NCBI GenBank assembly: GCA_017991275.1
Contig: JAGNMH010000166.1
Location: 1 to 9,009, forward strand
Source: Acidobacteriota bacterium
Lineage (GTDB): Bacteria; Acidobacteriota; Blastocatellia; RBC074
Direction: 5' to 3'
Length of the DNA stretch: 9,009 nucleotides
The translations under genes and the position numbers were made by a program. A model generated the notes under the pieces. That model was not told the origin of the DNA. It ran no database searches and saw only the letters and a program-made list of their open reading frames with translations. Below, piece after piece: positions 6,351-9,009 of the stretch (positions within the stretch are counted from its first letter, which is position 1; each line of letters opens with the position of its first letter).

Positions 6351-6358
6351 AACTCAGA

Positions 6359-6515
6359 CAGCAATTCTCAGTTTGAGCAGTGAGCCGGAACTGTACCGTA
6401 GGTTGTCCAACCTGCGGAGGTCGGCTTTGGCGCGAGTTTGGTTACCTCCAAGTATTTTCTGCTGGCACCCCCGCAGGTTGGACAACCTGCGGTACATTCA
6501 AACTGAGAATTGCTG
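6359..6515. mobile_element. MITE-like element, 157 bp, with 9-bp target duplication
   Basis: The ends are perfect 18-bp inverted repeats: CAGCAATTCTCAGTTTGA at 6359-6376 and its inverted copy at 6498-6515. Directly outside lie two identical 9-base copies GAACTCAGA (6350-6358 and 6516-6524), the signature of a transposition target duplication. Inside is a second inverted pair (6393-6417 and 6471-6495, 24 of 25 bases matching). There is no transposase frame, so it must have been moved by an enzyme encoded elsewhere. It sits 19 bases after the stop codon of the 700-residue gene and may now serve as its transcript end. I cannot name the parent transposon family. Confidence 0.7.
6393..6495. repeat. 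Pair of inverted REP-like palindromes inside the MITE
   Basis: The right copy, 6471-6495, holds CCGCAGGTTG, two central bases and CAACCTGCGG, so it is itself a 22-bp palindrome followed by TAC. The left copy, 6393-6417, is its inverse with a single change at 6399. Two head-to-head palindromes separated by about 53 bases resemble a REP doublet (BIME-like), here nested within transposon-type ends. Confidence 0.6.
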
Positions 6516-6543
6516 GAACTCAGAGTAGACATGCTCTAAACTC

Positions 6544-8646
6544 CTAAAATGGAGCATGGGGTGCGTTGAAATAGCCTATTCCCGGATGCAGGATGATCTG
6601 CGGGTCGTCTTTGGGATTACTATCTGCCGCAAATCCTTTTAAGAATCCTTGCATGGCTGAACCACCTTCAACAGCGTAAAGCGTCAATACATTTCGAACA
6701 GCATGAATTCGTATTGTCGCTGTTGGCTTTCCGGGGCGTGAAAAAGTGACGATCTCCTCGTCTCGCGCGGCGTCATGGACCGAAGCCCAGGTTCCGGTTT
6801 CAGTTGGCGTTGGCACCTGATAGGCGCGGTAACCCTGGCTCTTCCAGGTTCCATCGGCATTGATCCAGTAAGTAATGGTGAACCCAGTGGCGTCCCAGCC
6901 GCTGTAATCGTTGTAATGAACGATTCCTGTTGGCGAGATCGAATACTGCACGTGCCAGGTTCCAGTAAGGTTGTCCGGCATGGAGGGCTGTTTCAAACTG
7001 GGATTGCCTTGCGGAGGCTCATCTTTCCAGCATCTATCCCTTAAACCGCCCGGTTCGTCCATGTCACAGTGTTGTCCGCTGTACCAGTTGCCGTCATCGC
7101 CATATCCAGAAAAATGATGCCCGGCGGCGATGGCCGCTGCCGACGGACGCGTTCGAATCATGTCGCTGCCGTCAACCCGACCGTCTTCATCCTCACCAGG
7201 TATGGGAATCGTTTTATCCCAAAACCCCGCGAACTCTATGACCCAGTACCAAGCGCGGGACGAAGCATTGTAAGTGCGTCCGATCCCAGCCACTTTCCAA
7301 ACTGGATTTAGCAACACCTCGTTTTCGTTGTACGAACCTTTCCACACATTGAGCGCCTGTTGCGCAGTAAGATTGCCTGCCGCAGCAAGCACATCAAATG
7401 TCGTTGCGGGTTGATAACCAAAAGCCCGCGCGCGAGTCTCTACATCTCGTCCAAGGCTATCAGTCCTGCTTACCGTGCTGCGCGAAGCCAGGTCACGGCT
7501 CAAGTAGTCGCTGGATTTGGTCAATGCAATCGAAGGGCGAATTGGCCCAGCGAATCTGGTTTCCCTGTATGCGCTAATCAGTCGCACTAATTCCTGTTCC
7601 TCGTCGTCTAACGGAATCGGTCCGGTTGGTTGCCCGCCAGGGTCTGGTGTAGGAACAGGCGTCGGAGTAGGTATAGGTGAAGGTGTCGGAGTCGGCGTAG
7701 CACCTGGAGTCGGTGTAGGTGTCGGTGTTGCCTGAGGAGTTGGCGTTGGCGTGGGTGTTGGCGATCCGCCAAGTGTCGTCGCTCTGGCGGTGTTTGATGG
7801 CGGCGAAAGAAGCACGCCACTTTCAGGCCACTTAATGTAATAAAGGTATGTTGTGCCGGGTGTTAAGTTCGAATCAACAAAACGACTAGGTAACAGACTG
7901 ACTGAGGTCAGAAAATTGAAGCCGAATGGCTCGGCGGTTGTAGTCCTATAAATACGAACCGTTGTTATACGCTTGGTTGTGCGAATCTGCCAGAACAGTT
8001 CGACCTGAGTTGGCGAAATTGCTCTAGCCAAAAGCGTTTCGTTACCCTGAGGTGTCGGGTCTGGATTTGGAGTTGGTGCAGGTGTCGGTGTTGCCGTTGG
8101 ACCCGGCGTTGGTGTAGCAATCGGAGTCGGAGTCGGAGTCGGGCCTGGGGGCGGAGTCGGTGTTGGCCCGGCATTCCCGGACAGTCTGACTGTAATCGTA
8201 TTTGAAGGGCTTGAGAGCAATACTCCACCCGGCTTCACGGTTTTAACGTAGTAAAGGTAAGAGCTATTCGGATTCAGCCCCTGGTCAACATAGCTCCTGG
8301 TGTTATCTGCAAGAGAAGCCGCCATTTCAAAATTATTTGGAAATGCCGCTTCTGTTCGATATACCCTGACTGAAGATATAGAACCTGGGTTGGTAATGTT
8401 CCAGGATAGCTTGACTTGCGAGCCTGACATTACTTCCGCAGACAAGGTTATGATTTGAACTGGTCCCGCAAAGATTTGTCGCCCTCCAATTGCGAAGCTG
8501 CTATAAACCATAGCAAAACTTAGGCTGACAGCCAGGGTTTTTGATAACTCAGGCCCAAGCCATCTTATGATTCTATTATATCGAATATGTGAGTTATTAT
8601 TTTTGTGTCTATTTGACGACAATAGGTTTTGACAATATGGCACCAT
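6544..8646 (-). CDS. Secreted FN3-FN3-CAP-like protein with Pro/Thr linkers, paralogue B
   Basis: The protein has 700 residues, from an ATG with GGAGG eight bases upstream. An unusually long polar n-region (about 35 residues, again with KNNN) precedes a hydrophobic segment (about 36-60), likely cleaved or kept as an anchor near IFA/GP. FN3-like domain 1 spans about 62-156, Pro/Thr linker 1 about 160-200, FN3-like domain 2 about 203-291, linker 2 about 295-338. The CAP/SCP-like domain (about 347-476) shows LVRLISAYRETRFAGP, VWKGSYNENEVLLNPVW and AGIGRTYN with YWVIEFAGFWD; the histidine expected in the WxxSxxH block of classical CAP proteins is absent. Then come the acidic EDEDGRVDGSD loop (about 485-495), a conserved cysteine pair (C527, C539) and the C-terminal module (about 555-695: GTWHVQYSI, DGTWKSQGYRAYQ, ATIRIHA, NPKDDPQ). 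It shares the whole domain order with the 3652-5634 gene, so it is a duplicate that gained or kept the linkers. Surface display or secretion is inferred; the ligand is unknown. Confidence 0.86.
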   Translation of the reverse strand: MVPYCQNLLSSNRHKNNNSHIRYNRIIRWLGPELSKTLAVSLSFAMVYSSFAIGGRQIFAGPVQIITLSAEVMSGSQVKLSWNITNPGSISSVRVYRTEAAFPNNFEMAASLADNTRSYVDQGLNPNSSYLYYVKTVKPGGVLLSSPSNTITVRLSGNAGPTPTPPPGPTPTPTPIATPTPGPTATPTPAPTPNPDPTPQGNETLLARAISPTQVELFWQIRTTKRITTVRIYRTTTAEPFGFNFLTSVSLLPSRFVDSNLTPGTTYLYYIKWPESGVLLSPPSNTARATTLGGSPTPTPTPTPQATPTPTPTPGATPTPTPSPIPTPTPVPTPDPGGQPTGPIPLDDEEQELVRLISAYRETRFAGPIRPSIALTKSSDYLSRDLASRSTVSRTDSLGRDVETRARAFGYQPATTFDVLAAAGNLTAQQALNVWKGSYNENEVLLNPVWKVAGIGRTYNASSRAWYWVIEFAGFWDKTIPIPGEDEDGRVDGSDMIRTRPSAAAIAAGHHFSGYGDDGNWYSGQHCDMDEPGGLRDRCWKDEPPQGNPSLKQPSMPDNLTGTWHVQYSISPTGIVHYNDYSGWDATGFTITYWINADGTWKSQGYRAYQVPTPTETGTWASVHDAARDEEIVTFSRPGKPTATIRIHAVRNVLTLYAVEGGSAMQGFLKGFAADSNPKDDPQIILHPGIGYFNAPHAPF
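7636..7764 (-). repeat. Coding repeat for Pro/Thr linker 2
   Basis: This stretch encodes about 43 residues dominated by alternating Thr-Pro with single Gln-Ala, Gly-Ala, Ser-Pro-Ile breaks. At DNA level it is a degenerate tandem of 6-base units (plus strand GGTGTA, GGTGTC, GGAGTC, GGCGTT). It is an extended, probably flexible or glycosylatable spacer between FN3-like domain 2 and the CAP-like domain. The units are prone to length change by slippage. Confidence 0.8.
8047..8169 (-). repeat. Coding repeat for Pro/Thr linker 1
   Basis: This stretch encodes about 41 residues of Thr/Pro-rich sequence (PTPTPPPGPTPTPTPIATPT and onward) between the two FN3-like domains. The plus strand shows runs of GGAGTC and GGTGTC units. 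The equivalent place in paralogue A holds an ordinary polar linker of about 26 residues, so the low-complexity spacer is specific to this copy. Confidence 0.8.
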
Positions 8647-8843
8647 TTCGATTTCCTCCAGCGTAAGTTACCTGTGTTAATTACAAATAACCTGATGTTG
8701 TTTTGCGCCAAGCAGGCACACGTATAGCTATCGCCGGCCAAGTTTAATTATCGGCCGGGCGTCATCCAAAAACGGCTAGCGTTCCATGATCCTGGTTATT
8801 ACGTTACCTGGGGCAGGGTAAATTTACGGGGCTGGGGGTGGAG

Positions 8844-8872
8844 ATTATCAATGCTTGAATAACACTTGTTTA
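8844..8872 (-). promoter_or_regulatory. Weak candidate promoter for paralogue B
   Basis: On the minus strand TAAACA (8867-8872) and GATAAT (8844-8849) stand 17 bases apart, a 4/6 and 5/6 match to the -35 and -10 consensus. The implied leader would be about 190 bases and would include the CCGGCC dyad at 8734-8758. Other AT-rich choices closer to the gene cannot be excluded. Confidence 0.25.
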
Positions 8873-8895
8873 ACATTAAAGGCACACTATTCCCT

Positions 8896-8963
8896 GCCTG
8901 CCGGGTGGCAGGCGATTAATTCAACAGGCCATCTGTATCAAGGCAGGCACCTGCCTCGATACA
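8896..8963. repeat. Two adjacent palindromes sharing a GGCAGG core
   Basis: The first is GCCTGCC (8896-8902) with GGCAGGC (8907-8913) around GGGT. The second is TGTATCAAGGCAGG (8934-8947) with its inverted copy (8950-8963), one mismatch and a two-base loop, giving 14-bp arms. Both carry GGCAGG/CCTGCC, so they look like a REP doublet. No T-run follows on either strand, so terminator function is less likely. Confidence 0.55.
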
Positions 8964-9009
8964 CGAAGCCAATCTATAAAACACACAATTGAGTAATCAG
9001 ATTATTGCC

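Larger units (their letters stand above)
8647..9009. other. Gene-free upstream region of paralogue B
   Basis: There is no gene-like frame in these 363 bases. Closest to the gene lies its ribosome site (GGAGG, 8654-8658). Further out are a weak GC-rich dyad CCGGCC/GGCCGG (8734-8739 and 8753-8758), a possible promoter (8844-8872) and the palindrome pair at 8896-8963. The beginning of any neighbouring gene lies beyond the right edge. Confidence 0.5.

Noticed and set aside
7636..7764. Thr/Pro coding repeat as a non-coding satellite
   Set aside because: It stays in frame with a long open gene and encodes a typical interdomain linker.
8734..8758. CCGGCC/GGCCGG dyad as a riboswitch stem
   Set aside because: Only six base pairs with a 13-base loop and no conserved riboswitch core; no cyclic-di-GMP or cobalamin motif was found.

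Overview
The window most likely comes from an Acidobacteriota chromosome. The main reason is a secreted von Willebrand factor A protein whose C-terminal layout (tyrosine/glycine/proline block, DGxFR block, final RxGYFA) is the one described for 'VWFA-related Acidobacterial' proteins. The many palindromic intergenic repeats and the large secreted fibronectin-III proteins fit this. The taxonomic call is inference from gene content only.

Layout: all five credible genes lie on the minus strand, so the order of transcription is right to left. From the right end: (i) 8647-9009, a leader region with palindromic repeats and no gene; (ii) 6544-8646, a 700-residue secreted protein with two FN3-like domains, two Pro/Thr-rich linkers, a CAP/SCP-like domain and a conserved C-terminal module; (iii) 6350-6524, a 157-bp MITE-like element with 18-bp perfect terminal inverted repeats, a nested pair of palindromes and a perfect 9-bp flanking duplication; (iv) 5635-6302, AT-leaning non-coding DNA holding two hairpins; (v) 3652-5634, a 660-residue paralogue of the first protein without the Pro/Thr linkers; (vi) an intrinsic terminator (3547-3593) and a REP-like palindrome (3489-3540); (vii) 1833-3413, 4-alpha-glucanotransferase (malQ, GH77); (viii) 777-1781, the VWA protein, 51 nt after malQ and possibly co-transcribed; (ix) 674-712, a candidate promoter whose -10 box sits in the loop of a perfect 11-bp inverted repeat; (x) 240-617, a small conserved-type hypothetical protein whose last codons are made of intergenic repeat; (xi) 1-282, three different palindromic repeat arrangements.

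How the genes may work together: MalQ is a cytoplasmic maltodextrin enzyme. The VWA protein and the two large paralogues carry export signals and probably act in the envelope or outside the cell. Nothing in the sequence ties MalQ functionally to the secreted proteins. The two paralogues are clearly related (same ATGGTGCC start context, same domain order, 20 of 25 identical residues in one core block), but they are separated by about 900 bp and are likely separate transcription units.

Most interesting: the paralogous pair with an unassigned C-terminal module and an EF-hand-like acidic loop; the MITE-like element inserted next to a REP-like remnant; the palindrome around the -10 box; the repeat-derived protein tail; and the structured hairpin upstream of the 3652-5634 gene. 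I see no CRISPR array, rRNA, tRNA, transposase or integrase gene.
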